Translations under genes and position numbers: made by a program | Shown here: positions 17,726 to 28,800 of the stretch, in pieces | Numbering within the stretch: the first letter of the stretch is position 1 | How the letters are laid out: each line of letters begins with the position of its first letter | Assembly (NCBI RefSeq): GCF_002933815.1 | Contig: NZ_BEYR01000008.1 | Location: forward strand, 1-64,000 | Length of the DNA: 64,000 nt | Direction: 5' to 3' | From: Sphingobacterium sp. HMA12 | GTDB lineage: Bacteria; Bacteroidota; Bacteroidia; Sphingobacteriales; Sphingobacteriaceae | The notes under the pieces: model-generated | The model's database searches: none | What the model saw: the letters and a program-made list of their open reading frames with translations, nothing else | Told to the model about the DNA's origin: nothing

Positions 17726-19192
17726 TTATTTTCTAGCAGTATTTAAAATTGGTTTCCCGCGTAACAGTATCCGTCCTAAATAAATTACAGATGCGTCATA
17801 TTTCTCGGGGTATTGAACAATATCTTCTTGTTGAGATGGTCCCAAAATCATCCTTTTATCGGCTTTCAATGGCGATATACGAAAACTGATTTCATGCCTC
17901 CCTTTTGGCAATTTGATCAAATCATATTGACCTCGATATCGATTATTACAGTAGGCATTAAAACGATTCAACAGAGTATCACCCTTATCCCCTATTGTCA
18001 TTTCATACGGCTGAAAACTATCTGACTGTAATTTCTGTAGTTTTACCTGACGGCCATCTACCCATACCTCAAGCTGCCCCACCTCGGGTCCGCCAATATC
18101 AAACAGACCAAATATATCGCCTTCAAAAGTGAATGAACATCGCGCTCCCTCTTCCCCAGCTACCATCACCGTGTCAAACCATCCATTGAACGCCTTTAAT
18201 TTGGATTCTTTTGTAGGAAGGACGGCCCATTTAGTATCAAAATCAGCAATATCAGTAGGCATGTACATCCCTGCGATATCCCATTCATCAGATATCAGCG
18301 GATGAGGCAATGGATGTATATCCATTTGTGAACGTCCTTTCATCTTCTCAATCCCACGGGCAATGGCTGCAGCGTAAAGATCACCACCTGCTTTCAGCGG
18401 GTGGATTCCGTCTGTAGAAAATAAAATACGTTCTCCTGCTGAACCTGCATTTCCCTTCCACAACAACTTGTCCTGAGATTCCAAGCGCGCAATCTCCATT
18501 CCCAAATGTATTGTAGGAATACTATAATGATCGGCCAATGCTTCCAAAGCTTCAATATGTGGCGGTATCTTTCCATTATTATATACCTTGGTTTGTGCAG
18601 CCAAGATGGCATAAATTAAACAGATATCGGTATGCTGATCGTGTTGGATAATCTGCCTGACCATACCTTCCATGCCTGCTGCATAGGCGCCATTGACTGC
18701 AAAGTCTATGATAACCAGATCGGGGTGCTGTGTTAATACCTGCTCCTGAACTCTAAAGGCCCCCAAATCCGTACCTGTTCCAGATACGCCAGCATTGACC
18801 CAATTAAATCGGGTGGATGGATAACGTGCCTGCAAATAGGTGGAAATCTGCATCCGGTAACAATAATTTGCTTGTGTCAGGCTACCACCAATAAATGCGA
18901 CGGTCACATCTTGACCATTGGTAATTTTAGCAAGAAAATTAGGAATACCACCGCGAACTATACACTCGTCATCTCGCTCAAAATCACTTGGATGAATAAG
19001 CTCCTCTTTATGGAGATCCACAGAAAATAATAGCTGCGAGGCGGTACCTTGTGAAGCTGCAATCTTATCGAGCTCCCTGGTATTCTGCGCACTCAAATCA
19101 GTCATTGTAAAAAAAAACAATAGGATCGTTATGATTAATTGATAGCTACGCATACCATTTGAATACAAGTTCTCGTAAAATATTTTTAACAT
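17726..19192 (-). CDS. SGNH-type esterase with extra beta domains, secreted
   Basis: About 488 residues from the ATG at 19192, which overlaps the upstream TGA as TGATG. An internal ATG at 19153 gives a cleaner signal peptide (MRSYQLIITILLFFFTMTDL, then SAQ). The SGNH core spans about 85-290, with VAFIGGSLTQANYC (nucleophile Ser), WVNAGVSGTGTDLGAFR, IIDFAVNGAYA (Asn) and FSTDGIHPLKAGGDLYAAA (Asp, His). Residues 300-489 form a beta-rich region. It differs from the neighbouring 225-residue esterase, so the locus can attack two ester types or positions. Confidence 0.87.
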   Translation of the reverse strand: MLKIFYENLYSNGMRSYQLIITILLFFFTMTDLSAQNTRELDKIAASQGTASQLLFSVDLHKEELIHPSDFERDDECIVRGGIPNFLAKITNGQDVTVAFIGGSLTQANYCYRMQISTYLQARYPSTRFNWVNAGVSGTGTDLGAFRVQEQVLTQHPDLVIIDFAVNGAYAAGMEGMVRQIIQHDQHTDICLIYAILAAQTKVYNNGKIPPHIEALEALADHYSIPTIHLGMEIARLESQDKLLWKGNAGSAGERILFSTDGIHPLKAGGDLYAAAIARGIEKMKGRSQMDIHPLPHPLISDEWDIAGMYMPTDIADFDTKWAVLPTKESKLKAFNGWFDTVMVAGEEGARCSFTFEGDIFGLFDIGGPEVGQLEVWVDGRQVKLQKLQSDSFQPYEMTIGDKGDTLLNRFNAYCNNRYRGQYDLIKLPKGRHEISFRISPLKADKRMILGPSQQEDIVQYPEKYDASVIYLGRILLRGKPILNTARK

Positions 19193-20637
19193 CAATCTAC
19201 AACAGTGATATTCGAAGTAAAGGAATTCGCGACGATATCAGATTGCAACATATTCCTGCCCCCGACCTTTACGTTTTTGAAGGTCACATCTTTAATCATG
19301 TGCTCCGCATCATAACCCTCGAAGGTTGCCGCTGTGGCACTGCTGACACAATCAATAAATCGAATATTAGAAATGGTTCCAGGTCTATAGACTGGATTTG
19401 AATTCGAGTTCTGCTTAATATACATCAGCACGAATCGTGTATTTCCGATGGTCTCATCACGGATCCCTTCGAAGGTGATATTCCTCACATCAGCCCAATC
19501 CGAATGTGGTATCGCCACAGAATGACCTCCCCAAGTCATTTTGGCTATATCAATATCTTTGAATGTGAGCTGTTCGACACTACTGGTTTCTAAGGAAGAA
19601 CCTATACGAATACCTACGCCCACCTGGTTTTTCCAGATCATACAGTCGTGGGCGCTACAATTTAAAAGTGGTGTTTCACCATCTGCAGCCGCATTTGTTG
19701 CGTGCCAACCAAAACCATCATCCCCCGATCCAATAAAACAGTGGGAGAAATGCACATCTTGGCATCCTGAACCCAAATCCAAACCATCATTGTTCTGCCC
19801 GAAGCTCAATAGATTGAGATGGGAAACGTTGACATTCGACGAATTGACCATGTCCACTTGCCACCCTAAAGCGGCATGCCGAACGCCAAATCCCCGGAGT
19901 TCCACATTTTGACTACGGTAGACTTTGACAAAGTTTCCAGCGACAGGAGCAGTACGATCATCAATATAACCTCGACCGATCAATTTGACATTAGACACAT
20001 TTTCGATCAATACCTTTCCTCTTAAAATTGCTCCCTCTTCTAAATAATAGGTTTTATTAGACTCAAGTTTAAAAACTCCGTTTACGCCATAATGTATTCC
20101 CTTGGCAAAAACAACCGCCCCAGGTTTATAGGCACTGTAATCGGGCGATCCAAATAATAGCAAGGGTGCTCGACCAGGGATAGCTAACGCATAATTGTAA
20201 TATTCCGGAATGCTAAATGTCAATTCATTTCCATTCTTCACAACCGGAATATTCAATCTTTTAGGCGAAAGCGTAAAATTTGAGAATGCGCTATTACAAA
20301 TAATCTTGACCTGTGTACCTGGCACATACTTAAACAATGCGGTATGTACATCCGTCTGTCCACCATTTTGGTCCAGATCATAACAGGTTTCTTGCCATAC
20401 GTCCAAGGTATCATTGTTGACGATAACCTGATAAGCCAGACTTTTCACCATCGGTGAATCCAATTGCCCGGCAGCGGAAGCCATTCGTGCAAGTTTATGC
20501 TCTACTTGTTGTTGATTTTGCTGTTCATTTTGCTGTAAGCTCTTTTCGATCCCTGTACAACTTAAAACCGTAAACATTAGTCCAAAGAATCCGGGTAAAA
20601 TCCAACAGTTTTTTAAGTGTTTAATGTTGCTATTCAT
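19192..20637 (-). CDS. GH28-like right-handed beta-helix glycosidase, lipoprotein
   Basis: 481 residues. The N-terminus has a lipobox (LMFTVLSCTG, Cys about 27), so it is probably anchored in the membrane. The middle has turn after turn typical of a parallel beta-helix. The catalytic region reads LLSFGQNNDGLDLGSGCQDVHFSHCFIGSGDDGFGWHA: NND-G-D and GDDG fit the aspartate pattern of GH28 and related families. GVGIRIGSSLE follows where GH28 enzymes have a substrate-binding RIK. The GHG motif is not obvious, so GH49 or a new beta-helix family remains possible. The start is at 20637 and the stop overlaps the next gene. Confidence 0.78.
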   Translation of the reverse strand: MNSNIKHLKNCWILPGFFGLMFTVLSCTGIEKSLQQNEQQNQQQVEHKLARMASAAGQLDSPMVKSLAYQVIVNNDTLDVWQETCYDLDQNGGQTDVHTALFKYVPGTQVKIICNSAFSNFTLSPKRLNIPVVKNGNELTFSIPEYYNYALAIPGRAPLLLFGSPDYSAYKPGAVVFAKGIHYGVNGVFKLESNKTYYLEEGAILRGKVLIENVSNVKLIGRGYIDDRTAPVAGNFVKVYRSQNVELRGFGVRHAALGWQVDMVNSSNVNVSHLNLLSFGQNNDGLDLGSGCQDVHFSHCFIGSGDDGFGWHATNAAADGETPLLNCSAHDCMIWKNQVGVGIRIGSSLETSSVEQLTFKDIDIAKMTWGGHSVAIPHSDWADVRNITFEGIRDETIGNTRFVLMYIKQNSNSNPVYRPGTISNIRFIDCVSSATAATFEGYDAEHMIKDVTFKNVKVGGRNMLQSDIVANSFTSNITVVD

Positions 20638-20659
20638 ACTATTAGTTGATTTTAAATGG

Positions 20660-23314
20660 TTATTGATAGTTGATTTTCATTACTTTTAGTCCCGTTGCCG
20701 GCAGGGTGATTTTCCACTCCGGAGATGCTGGCATTTCTATTTCATGTTCGCCATTGGCGTTGAGAAGATAGGCCTCCAGCTGACCTGATCCAAACAGACG
20801 CTGGGATTGCCCTTTATCCACCCTGAGCTGAATCTCCTGCTGATCCACACTATTGTTCAGCAAAACAATATAGAGCTGCTTATCATCGCTGTTCGTTGCC
20901 AGGATATAATCTATTTGTGCATTATCAAGGTTGATAAGTTCCTTTTTCATTTTCAAATCGACGGGCGTTCCAAATATCCTCCCTTTATCAAAACCGTAGC
21001 TGCGATGTGGCCCAACTTTAGGTGTTATAAATCCACTGGGAAAGGAGATTTTACCATTGGAACGAACCGCTGCTTCGGAGATTAGATAATCGGTAATCCA
21101 TCCCAATTGCCACCAGGCATGATGTGGAAATGGCCCTGCCCCTTTATTCATCGCATCCCAGTAATAAGAGGCGACTCCGGTATTGGCATCCACAAAAGCA
21201 TCCCGTCCCCAAGCTGCTGCTCTTGCCATATCCAGCAATAGGCTGTCTTTCGTTTGCGCATAAAGTCTTACAAACAACCCCGCATGACTCGATAGCAGAA
21301 TAGGACCATGATGATTTGCAGAGCCCATAATACCTCCATGTTCAAATCCCAGCCCCGCTTGACTGATTTCCCAATCTTGACGAGCAGTCCCATTCACGCG
21401 CTTGAGCTCCCGAGATGGGATGGGATGCGTATAGATCGATGTTGTATAATATCTGGCGACCTGATAAGCCGCTGTTTGATAGCGTGAATCCTTGGTCAAT
21501 GTATACATGTCGAGGAGGGCCTGTATAGACTGTGCCGTCGCAAAATCAGGTGCAAATCGCGTATCACCACAAACACCAAGGAACCATCCTTTTTTTGCTG
21601 CATGTTCGACAAACCAGTTTGCGGCCTTAATTGCGCCAACTCGATATTTTTCGTCCTTTAACAACTGATGCGCAACCAATAGTCCATAAAATGTTGGTCG
21701 GAGATCGGATATGTCCTCAAACATAGCACGCCCTGACTTATTATCATAGGCAACCTCCCAATGCCCATCGGGATGCATTTTTGACAGCAACCAATCTGCG
21801 GCTTTACGCAAGGCTTGTTTAAGATCAGATCGATCTGGTTCAAAAAGTAATATATTGCCGATATCCATCAACATGTAATAGCTGGTGCCAATGGGCTCGC
21901 TATACGGCCCCCATTCTTCGGTAAACTGTTGACTGCGATATAGGTAATACTGCCCGGCAGCTGATCCATAAAAGAACCCAGGTTTCCGCTGTTGTTGCTG
22001 CAACTTGAAGTTTAGGGCTGCAGGGAGTCGTTGCTGTTTGAGTGTGGTATCTCCAGTCAGTCTAGCCAGCATCCACATCGCACCATAATCGGAATTTTTC
22101 ATGGCATCTTTTGCAGATCCATACACACCTCCCAGATAATCCTGAGCACCAATCATCGTATTCTTATCATTCACGGTCCGCCACTTGGAAGTACTATCTG
22201 CGAGGACATAATCATACATCGCGTAAAGACGATCCGTTAAGGAACGATTCGTCTCTTTCAATTTTAAAAAATCACTAAACTTATAAACATCTTTTATCAC
22301 ATGCCCTAGGACATTGTACCACGAAGTTTGCTGAATTGTATAGCGAAAAGAAAATGTTATCTCTTGTCCTTCGTTCAAGTAAGACCCTGCCTCACCCAGT
22401 ACTGGATGATAGAGTGTCGGTGTAAGCTCGTTATTTCGATTCATCAATGACAATCCAAGTTTCCAGTCCGCATGAGTCTTTGTGTCTTTCAACCAGGGAT
22501 CCCTCGCAGTTCCGGGTTCAGCTACGGTCGCTAAAGTCACTCCAGATTGTGTTGTTAATAGCGCCGCTAATGTAGAGGCCGTACGTTCACGGACAATGAC
22601 TGGGCGATCAGGAATACCATGTCCGTAAGCGTAGGCATCCACAAAGTCAGGATTGAGCGCTGCTCCTTGGAATAATCCCGGAATCATCGCCCATTGAAAC
22701 TGCTTGCGATCACCAATCGCCAGTGATGGCGATGACAAGGAATAATAACCGCTTTGTTTCGCTTTTAAAGTCATCTGTACACGGATATCATGCGTATGAT
22801 CTGGATCAAGTTTCCATTCTTCTGACAGGGCAATTTTTTCGTTTTCGTATTGAAATCTCAACCCCGAGTGTAAAGTTGAAGTCACTGCAGTCGGTTGATA
22901 GTGCAATACTTCTCCTGCAGTATTCAGGCTCACAGGCGATAAACTTTGTGACCAGATTGGAATTACATAGCGATATTGAGAGTCTGGAAAATGAATGAGC
23001 TTCCCATCATGATCATAAACAGTTGCAGATTTATCTAGCGGCTTATTTTTGGCGTAAAGGATCGTTCGCTGCTGTGTCGCCATCGTTAGCTGCTTTTTTC
23101 CTCCCGCTCCATCTTTCAAGGCGAGGGATTGAAGCTGATAGCCATTTTTACCCTCACGCCAGATCAGTTGCATCACACTATTTTCTAGGCGTACATCAGC
23201 CTCGCTTTGTGCGAAAACACTTGCGAAGCATAAAAATGGCAGTATCATCATCGTCCTCCATACCCCAGCGCAATGACTGTATCCTCTACTATTTAACCGT
23301 TGCATATCGATCAT
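20660..23314 (-). CDS. Large secreted putative glycosidase or lyase, unassigned family
   Basis: 884 residues with a signal peptide (MMILPFLCFASVFAQ) after a hydrophilic leader. Residues 40-330 are beta-rich. Residues about 350-720 contain repeated helix pairs (LTDRLYAMYDYVLADSTSKW, YGAMWMLARL, GPYSEPIGTSYYMLMDIGNILLF, LRKAADWLLSKMHPDGHWEV, GAIKAANWFVEHAAKKGWFLG). This looks like an alpha/alpha-toroid, as in unsaturated glucuronyl hydrolases and several GH families. A final beta domain has YILATNSDDKQLYIVLLNNS. I cannot name the family. Start and preceding stop overlap by 4 bp, showing tight coupling. Confidence 0.7.
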   Translation of the reverse strand: MIDMQRLNSRGYSHCAGVWRTMMILPFLCFASVFAQSEADVRLENSVMQLIWREGKNGYQLQSLALKDGAGGKKQLTMATQQRTILYAKNKPLDKSATVYDHDGKLIHFPDSQYRYVIPIWSQSLSPVSLNTAGEVLHYQPTAVTSTLHSGLRFQYENEKIALSEEWKLDPDHTHDIRVQMTLKAKQSGYYSLSSPSLAIGDRKQFQWAMIPGLFQGAALNPDFVDAYAYGHGIPDRPVIVRERTASTLAALLTTQSGVTLATVAEPGTARDPWLKDTKTHADWKLGLSLMNRNNELTPTLYHPVLGEAGSYLNEGQEITFSFRYTIQQTSWYNVLGHVIKDVYKFSDFLKLKETNRSLTDRLYAMYDYVLADSTSKWRTVNDKNTMIGAQDYLGGVYGSAKDAMKNSDYGAMWMLARLTGDTTLKQQRLPAALNFKLQQQQRKPGFFYGSAAGQYYLYRSQQFTEEWGPYSEPIGTSYYMLMDIGNILLFEPDRSDLKQALRKAADWLLSKMHPDGHWEVAYDNKSGRAMFEDISDLRPTFYGLLVAHQLLKDEKYRVGAIKAANWFVEHAAKKGWFLGVCGDTRFAPDFATAQSIQALLDMYTLTKDSRYQTAAYQVARYYTTSIYTHPIPSRELKRVNGTARQDWEISQAGLGFEHGGIMGSANHHGPILLSSHAGLFVRLYAQTKDSLLLDMARAAAWGRDAFVDANTGVASYYWDAMNKGAGPFPHHAWWQLGWITDYLISEAAVRSNGKISFPSGFITPKVGPHRSYGFDKGRIFGTPVDLKMKKELINLDNAQIDYILATNSDDKQLYIVLLNNSVDQQEIQLRVDKGQSQRLFGSGQLEAYLLNANGEHEIEMPASPEWKITLPATGLKVMKINYQ

Positions 23315-24195
23315 GGTGTAATGGTTATTGTCACTTCGGCGTACCCTGCTTTACGACCACTGTACCAGTCGGAGGAGGTTTCAAACACAGCTTTATAGAC
23401 ACCTGGGGTCTTGTATACATATTTGTATTCCCGCAGGTTTGAGCTGATGTTTTTTAGTGCTATTCCTTTGTCCGCAATGGACTCCTTTACTTTAAAACCT
23501 TTGGTAATCACCCAATCATCATTGTCGGTATCGGATGCAACACCACCATACATCAATAGCTGCGTTGCGGAAATCGTCCATACCTTACTGTCATTTAGAA
23601 AACTTACGGCATTCCAGCCCGCATTGGATATCGTAGCAACATTAGTCTGCACGCCTTCTGGCGATACCTTTACCGCATTAAAAGTGCGAATGACCCATCT
23701 GTTCTGTTGCGGCTTTTGGAAGTCAGTGTACCGGAATGCCAAATATGTTGATCCCGTGTCAACCGGATTGAGATACGATTTTAGACTTACGGTTCCGGAA
23801 GGCGTATTATCTTGCCCTGTGGAGAAAACGGCTTTGTCTGAAATATCGGTCCAAGTGGCTTTGTCAACCTCTTCTCTAGTGTATATTCCGCTAAAATTAT
23901 TGGAAACGAATAGTTTTAGATTGTCATAAATAACACCCCATTGTACGAGTGTTTTGAAATCTACCTGTAAATCGTTATCCGCATAAAGGCGATCTTTCAA
24001 GTCATAGTTGTGTCCGTTCTCTCCAGAATAGAATACAATATTGTCAGGGGTTCCTTCAAATCGGAATACAACGGTATCACCTACCTTGTAACTTGAGGCA
24101 TTCGTCCTGACCTCCATATCGGCACTGGCAATATCCTCTTTCATACAACTGGCACACAATACGGCCAGCATGAGATACATCATCGATATTTTCAT
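23311..24195 (-). CDS. DUF5017-type surface glycan-binding lipoprotein (SusE/F-like position)
   Basis: 294 residues with a lipobox (AVLCASCMKED, Cys17). The mature N-terminus, ADMEVRTNASSYKVGDTVVFRFEGTPDNIVFYSGE, is an Ig/PKD-like domain characteristic of DUF5017. The C-terminal half, with GWNAVSFLNDSKVWTISATQLLMYGG and YKYVYKTPGVYKAVFETSSDWY, adds further beta-sandwich. Its position directly after susD is that of SusE-type accessory glycan-binding proteins on the cell surface. Confidence 0.85.
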   Translation of the reverse strand: MKISMMYLMLAVLCASCMKEDIASADMEVRTNASSYKVGDTVVFRFEGTPDNIVFYSGENGHNYDLKDRLYADNDLQVDFKTLVQWGVIYDNLKLFVSNNFSGIYTREEVDKATWTDISDKAVFSTGQDNTPSGTVSLKSYLNPVDTGSTYLAFRYTDFQKPQQNRWVIRTFNAVKVSPEGVQTNVATISNAGWNAVSFLNDSKVWTISATQLLMYGGVASDTDNDDWVITKGFKVKESIADKGIALKNISSNLREYKYVYKTPGVYKAVFETSSDWYSGRKAGYAEVTITITP

Positions 24196-24226
24196 CTGTG
24201 TCTATTTATTTTTTGATCCACTAGAT

Positions 24227-25792
24227 TTACCAACCTGGATTTTGGACAATCTGTTTATTAATGGTTATCTCTGTATTTGGTATGGGAAACAGCACATTTC
24301 TCTCCGTCGTGTTCAGGCCAGCATTACCACCATACCGGTGTGCTGCGGGCGCATTGACTGAAATATCGCGTCCCAAGGCATTCATCGTAGGTATATAAAT
24401 TCCCCAACGAATGAGATCATGTCTCCGGATACCCTCGAAACAAAATTCGCGCAGGCGCTCGTCTTTTATATAGTCCAGAAAGGCTATTTTATCCATTCCG
24501 CCAGGCGCATCACTATCTCCATTAACCTCATTTAACGCCTTACCAAAAGCTCTCCTACGCACTTGATTGATTGCTTGGTAGGCGGCAGTAGTTGGGGATT
24601 CGTTGACCTCATTTTCTGCCTCAGCTTTCATCAGTAATACATCGCTATACCTTATAATTGGAAAATTGGTTGAATTGGCACTTCTTACTTTGGTACCAGT
24701 CTCATATTCCCGTCTCCATTTTCCAGGGTTTCGATCATAAAGTTGAGCTCCACTATAATATTGTTTTTGCGTAACTCCCGCAGTAGTCACAAATCGGTAG
24801 GGGCTAATACTCCAATCGCGCCGCATCGTATCTTTCTGACCAAACAAATCGTATAATTTGGCTGTAATCCGCATTGCTCCGCCCGAATATCCAATACGTT
24901 CATCGGGACATTCTATACCGTTCTCAATACCAACCATACCAGCCTGATCGATGTTGCCGATCTTATTTCCAAACATGCCAACTTCCCAAAGACATTCTTT
25001 CGGTTCATTGATATCTTGTGAATGGTTGATAAATATTTGCTTATAATTGGGATTCAGCTGATGCTTTCCTGAAGCAATCACTTTATCCGTATATTCGATA
25101 ACATTTTGATAGCGAGCGTGGTCATTGAGAGGCTGTCCTGCCATTTTTAAAAACACACGGGCCAGTACGGCCTGGACGGCTGTTTTGCTCACTCTTTCAT
25201 TAGCCACTACTCCACTTTCGTGAACCAGGTTTTCGGCTTCCTGCATATCTTTCACAATTTGCGTATACAAAGCCGCCAGTGTTGCCTGAGCTGGGTAAGG
25301 GTCGTTGGGAGACTGCGTAGAGGACAGTTTTAAAGGTACTTTTCCAAAGAAATCGGTCAATATATAATAGTAATATCCGCGCATAAAGAGTGCTTCGCCC
25401 TTGATGGCGTTTCTTTTGGTGATATCCATCTCCACACGATCAACATTTTCCAATAATAGATTTGCCCTATTTATCCCTTCGTATAAGGTTTCCCATAGTC
25501 TAGTAATGTCCAAATCGGCAGCGTCCATGACCATCACTCGAATATTGTTTATTGATATATTTTTGAAATAGGCCTCATCACTAACGACAAGATAACTGAA
25601 AAGTCCACGACTGTACATCCGCCCATAGGTATCGATCAGTCTGTTATAGACCCCATTGAGGCTGTTCATTAATTCGCTTTCATTTCGAAAATATTTTTCA
25701 GTGGTCACAAAGTCAGGTTCTTTATCCAGCAATTTGGAACATGAACTGGTTAGACAAGCGATACATATGGAAAAAATAAAAATGCGTTTCAT
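24227..25792 (-). CDS. RagB/SusD family nutrient-uptake lipoprotein
   Basis: About 521 residues from the ATG at 25792; the frame includes an upstream TTG. The lipobox CLTSSCSKLLDKEPDF is classic. TPR-like helices follow: YFRNESELMNSLNGVYNRL, AIKGEALFMRGYYYYILTDFFGKVPL, VSKTAVQAVLARVFLKMAG. The C-terminus has IRYSDVLLMKAEAENEVNE and RLREFCFEGIRRHDLIRWG, the conserved family end. It caps the TonB-dependent SusC barrel encoded 9 bp upstream and binds the oligosaccharide. Confidence 0.97.
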   Translation of the reverse strand: MKRIFIFSICIACLTSSCSKLLDKEPDFVTTEKYFRNESELMNSLNGVYNRLIDTYGRMYSRGLFSYLVVSDEAYFKNISINNIRVMVMDAADLDITRLWETLYEGINRANLLLENVDRVEMDITKRNAIKGEALFMRGYYYYILTDFFGKVPLKLSSTQSPNDPYPAQATLAALYTQIVKDMQEAENLVHESGVVANERVSKTAVQAVLARVFLKMAGQPLNDHARYQNVIEYTDKVIASGKHQLNPNYKQIFINHSQDINEPKECLWEVGMFGNKIGNIDQAGMVGIENGIECPDERIGYSGGAMRITAKLYDLFGQKDTMRRDWSISPYRFVTTAGVTQKQYYSGAQLYDRNPGKWRREYETGTKVRSANSTNFPIIRYSDVLLMKAEAENEVNESPTTAAYQAINQVRRRAFGKALNEVNGDSDAPGGMDKIAFLDYIKDERLREFCFEGIRRHDLIRWGIYIPTMNALGRDISVNAPAAHRYGGNAGLNTTERNVLFPIPNTEITINKQIVQNPGW

Positions 25793-25809
25793 CTTGATCA
25801 AAGGTTAGG

Positions 25810-28800
25810 TTAAAAATTAAGGTCAATTCCTACAGTCATCGTACGAGGGCGCGGATAAGCAGACCAATCAAACGAAGGGGTCAATGCTCCAGGACGGGTG
25901 CTCACTTCGGGATCAAGCCCTGAATATTTTGTCCATGTAACTAGATTTTGTGCAGCCACATAGAGTCGTATGGATTTCATTCGTAATTTTCGGAGCTGAT
26001 CAGTACTGAATGTATATCCTAAAGACAAGGTCTTTAGTCGCAAATATGATCCATCCTCAATCGTTCTGGAAGAATAAACTGCTGGCCCCTGACCGCCGAC
26101 ACGATATAGTGCGTTGGTCTGGTTTTCTGGCGTCCAGCGATCAGCGAAAGAAGCAAACATATTCAGAAAACCACGGGCGACAGGATCTCCGCCTTCAAAC
26201 TCAATGCGATTGGCATTTAAGATATCCCCACCATAGCTCCATTGTAAAAAAACATTCAGATCGAAGTTTTTATAATTGAAGTTATTATTAAATCCGCCGA
26301 TATGTTTTGGATTTGGATTGCCTATTATTGTCAGGTCATAATTGTCAACCTGCCCATCGCCATTGATATCCTTAAAGCGAATATCACCTGGTTTAATGCT
26401 TGCTCTGGGGACTCCGTTATTGGGTTGCCCCGCTTTTAGTAGGTAGTTTCCGTTGACGAGATCAAAATCTGCGTACTGATAGACACCATCAAAAAGATAC
26501 CCATAAAATAAGGCTATTGGCTGTCCGGGTATTGCGATATAGGGATATGCATTATTGAAATTTCCCCAGGTGACACGTGTTGCCAAACTCGGCTCTCCTT
26601 CATTGAGTTCAAGGACTTTATTTTTATTAAATGCAATATTAAAACTTGAACTCCATGAGAAATTTGGAGTCTGCACGTTTTTGGTCTCCAATGTAAATTC
26701 GATTCCGCTGTTAGATACCCGACCGATATTTTTGAAGCCTGTCAGGAATCCCATACTGGGAGCCAAGGTTGCATTCAATAATAGGTCACGTGTCTCCTTG
26801 TGATAATAATCTGTTGTAAGGGACACTCTATTCTTGAGTATGGAGAGGTCGAGACCAACATTGGTTTGCACGGTGGTCTCCCATTTTAAGTTTGGATTTC
26901 CAAGATTCGTCGGCACCATTCCCTGACCGGCACTGTTACCTACACTGTAGCCTGAAGCGGGATTCATCTGTAAGGCCGTTAGTGATGCATACTCTGATAC
27001 ACGATTATTTCCGGTAGAACCTATGCCAACGCGCAATTTCGCATCACTGATAATCTTGATCGGTTTCAAAAAGTTTTCCTCTTTCAATCGCCATGCAAAA
27101 GACCCCGAAGGGAAATAGGCCCATCTATTCGATTTCGGGAATTTGGAGGAACCGTCACTTCTGAAAGACAATGTCAACAAATACTTTGATCGATAATTAT
27201 AATCAACTCGCCCCAGGTAGGATATCAGTCCATTGGATGCGTCAGTCACTGGCGCCATCGTAATCTGTCCTTCGTCCAGGCCTTTAATACCTAATGATTC
27301 ATTGGGTACCAAGATGGACGTAAATCCGTTGGTATAATTTCGGACATCTTGCACAGTGAACCCGACGACCGCCTTTAGCCGATGCCCCCCATTAAATTTC
27401 TTATCATAGGACAGCGTATTCTCATTTAATAGATTAGTAACTTCATTATTCCAAATAGAACCATTTACTTTATTGTTTGAAAAGGGATGTCCTGCTCTGG
27501 ATTTTGAGTTAAAGAATACTTCCCGTCGTTGGTTTATACGGGTATAGCCACCAGTTGCCCTAAACGTCAACTCCGATCCCAATTTATATTCCAGATAACC
27601 ATTAGCAACAAGATTTGTACTGAACAGGGGATTATACTCATTCTGCACAGCTAGATAAGGATTGATCCGTAAATCGGTACCTAAGCTTGGGTCCATATCC
27701 GGATCAAAAAGATCGTCTATCAAAGAAGCATCTGTCAACGCATTTCCAGTGATTGGCCGAAACCCCCAGAGCCCATACATCAGGCTCGCAGTCGGGCTAG
27801 GCTGAGATTCTGACACCACGGTACCATACCGTTTAAAGGCCGTATAGTTTAGATTCAAGCCTACTTTCAATTTGTTATTTATAGTCTGATCCAGCACTAT
27901 TCTTCCTTGATATTTATTAAATCCACTGTTTAGGATTATCCCATCCTGATCCAATAATGATCCAGAGATTGCATATCGTGTACGATCGGTCCCCCCACGT
28001 ATCGCTATAGAATGATTGTGGGTAACAGCTTTTCTAAAAACTTTGTCCTGCCAATTGATTCCCTCCATATTGCGATAATCTTCAAGAGTTTTACCATCCT
28101 TTAGGTATATATTTGTATACAGGGTGGGATTCTGTTCCAATTGATATTTCACAAATTCGTATGGATTTAGCAGTTCTTGCGTTTTTAGGATCTGATTGAG
28201 TCCTACCCAACCGTTGTAGTTAATGACCGGGGTTCCAACTTTACCTTTTTTGGTTGTAATAAGAATCACCCCGTTGGCTCCTCTAGCGCCGTAAATCGCT
28301 GTTGCCGAAGCGTCCTTCAACACCTCCAAAGATTCAATCTCTTCGGGATTAATGGTATTCCCAACAGATGTTTCGACCGGAAATCCATCAACGACATAGA
28401 GTGGAGAGTTATCTTGTGTGACCGAGTTATTACCCCGAATCACGATACTGAGTTCCGCTCCTGGTTGTCCATCATTTGAACTTACCTTAACGCCAGCCAC
28501 CCGACCGGCTAAGGCTTCCTCGAAATTGGCGACAGGGGCTTTACGCATATCTGTCAAATTAGCTTGACCTACAGCTCCCGTCAGATCGCGTTTGGTTGTT
28601 GTCCCATAGCCGATGACAACAACATCATCGAGTATTTGTTCGCTTCGTGAAAGCTGGATATTCTGGGAACGATCCAATCTGGCCGCATGCTTTACAGTAA
28701 CATAGCCAACCATTGAAAAAAGTAACAATTCACCTTGAGAGATGGGCGATATAGAAAAATTTCCCAATGAGTCTGTGGAAGTTGTTACAGTTTTATACTG